Part shown: positions 6,662 to 7,459 of the stretch, in pieces
Position numbering within the stretch: position 1 is the stretch's first letter
How the letters are laid out: each line of letters begins with the position of its first letter
Origin: Anaerolineae bacterium
GTDB lineage: Bacteria; Chloroflexota; Anaerolineae; Aggregatilineales; Phototrophicaceae
Direction: 5' to 3'
Length of the DNA stretch: 7,459 nt
Assembly: GCA_020848855.1 (NCBI GenBank)
Contig: JADLHH010000402.1
Location: 1-7,459 of the forward strand
The notes under the pieces: model-generated
What the model saw: only the letters and a program-made list of their open reading frames with translations
What the model was told of the DNA's origin: nothing
The model's database searches: none
Program-made: the position numbers and the translations under genes

Positions 6662-7459
6662 ATGTGGGCAAAACGAGTTCTGCACCTCGTCACGGCGGCG
6701 CTGGTAGTGGTATCGACGTTCGGCGGGGTGGTTCGCGCACAGGACGGCAATCACTGCGCGGATAAGGCGGCAGTCGCTGCGGGAAGCAGCGCGCACGAGA
6801 TCGAGTCCGGCGGGATGACGCGCGCGTACCAGATGTATGTGCCGACGGGCTACGATCCGGCGCAGCCGACGCCGCTGGTGATCAGCCTGCACGGGTTCGC
6901 CGGAAACCCGCGCGAGCAGGAGCGCGATTCCGGTTGGGATGCCATCGCCGAGCGCGAGGGATTCCTCGTCGTGTACCCGGCGGGCACCGGGTCGCCCGGA
7001 CGCTGGAACGCCGGACAGCGCGAGATCCCCGGAGTTCGGGAGCGGGCGCGCGGTTTGTTCCAGCAGTTTCTGGGCGGCTTCTTCGAGACGGTGCAGGTCG
7101 ATGACGTGGCGTTCATCCGCGACCTGATCGCCGAGCTTCAGGCATTTTACTGCATCGATCCGGCGCGGGTTTATGTCAACGGCATGTCCAACGGCGGTGG
7201 CATGACCAATCGCCTCGCCTGCGAAGCGGCGGACGTATTCGCGGCGGCGGGCATGGTGGCGGGCGCGTACACCGATTTCGGCGGCTGCGATCCGTCGCGC
7301 CCGATTCCCGTGATCGCCTTTCACGGCGTGAAAGACCCGATTGTGCCGTATGAAGGCGTGGGCGAAATCCGCTTCCCGGCGGTCGAATCATGGGTGGCGG
7401 ACTGGGCAGCGCGTGACCAATGTAATGCTGTGCCGGAGACGATCCCCGATACAGTCGGC
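6662..7459 (+). CDS. Secreted PHB depolymerase/feruloyl esterase-type alpha/beta hydrolase (3' truncated)
   Basis: The frame is open from ATG 6662 to the window edge, giving 266 residues without a stop. Residues 1-26 form a signal peptide: basic MWAKR, hydrophobic VLHLVTAALVVVSTF and a VRA|QD cleavage site. There is no lipobox, so export as a soluble protein is likely. The mature part matches the Esterase_PHB/LpqC family (carbohydrate esterase 1-like): oxyanion region SLHGFAGN (75-82), WDAIAEREGFLVVYPAGT (92-109), RWNAG (114-118), DDVAFIRDLI (147-156), ARVYVNGMSNGGGMTNRLAC (168-187) with nucleophile S176, and HGVKDPIVPY (221-230) with probable catalytic D225. The catalytic histidine is expected beyond the edge. 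Such enzymes cleave ester bonds in polyhydroxyalkanoates, feruloylated plant polymers or acetylated sugars; the substrate here is unknown. Residues 119-146 form a linker that seems longer than usual for the family and lacks its usual cysteine pair. The gene follows the flavoprotein gene by two bases. Confidence 0.85.
   Translation, partial: MWAKRVLHLVTAALVVVSTFGGVVRAQDGNHCADKAAVAAGSSAHEIESGGMTRAYQMYVPTGYDPAQPTPLVISLHGFAGNPREQERDSGWDAIAEREGFLVVYPAGTGSPGRWNAGQREIPGVRERARGLFQQFLGGFFETVQVDDVAFIRDLIAELQAFYCIDPARVYVNGMSNGGGMTNRLACEAADVFAAAGMVAGAYTDFGGCDPSRPIPVIAFHGVKDPIVPYEGVGEIRFPAVESWVADWAARDQCNAVPETIPDTVG

Noticed and set aside
6584..7324. 246-codon minus-strand frame over the esterase
   Set aside because: It is antisense to a hydrolase with signal peptide, GxSxG and DDVxF motifs, and has no recognisable domain.

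Overview
This is a compact, GC-rich bacterial window of ordinary chromosomal character, with coding DNA on both strands and no mobile element, CRISPR array or RNA gene that I can see. The protein styles suggest a Chloroflexota (Anaerolineae-like) bacterium: a DnaE1-type polymerase with an intact PHP domain, an APH(9)-like kinase and a PHB-depolymerase-type esterase. That assignment is inference and only moderately secure, because no rRNA or other marker is present.

Layout. Positions 1-1133 (+) hold the 3' end of a YbaK/EbsC-type Cys-tRNA(Pro) deacylase, overlapping by one base a complete aminoglycoside-phosphotransferase-fold kinase that resembles spectinomycin kinases. A hairpin at 1135-1162 separates this pair from a convergent minus-strand unit. 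That unit, read from about 5974 down to 1170, is dnaE (replicative DNA polymerase III alpha subunit) followed 58 bases later by pfkA (ATP-type 6-phosphofructokinase). A short divergent promoter region (about 5959-6095) separates dnaE from a plus-strand pair: a PNPOx-like FMN-binding protein (6096-6659) and, two bases later, a secreted alpha/beta-hydrolase of the PHB depolymerase/feruloyl esterase type that runs off the right edge at 7459. No stretch longer than about 150 bases lacks a gene.

How the genes relate. dnaE and pfkA are on one strand in the same order in which they occur in the Firmicute dnaE-accD-accA-pfkA-pyk cluster, here without acc genes between them. The deacylase/kinase pair looks translationally coupled. 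The flavoprotein/esterase pair looks like an operon by spacing, but no shared pathway is evident.

I did not find a convincing new system. The points most worth a second look are the Asp-to-Asn change in the GGDGS nucleotide/Mg motif of PfkA, the apparently proofreading-competent PHP domain and canonical clamp motif of DnaE, the divergent promoter region with three GCATTA repeats, and an unusual insert in the secreted esterase.
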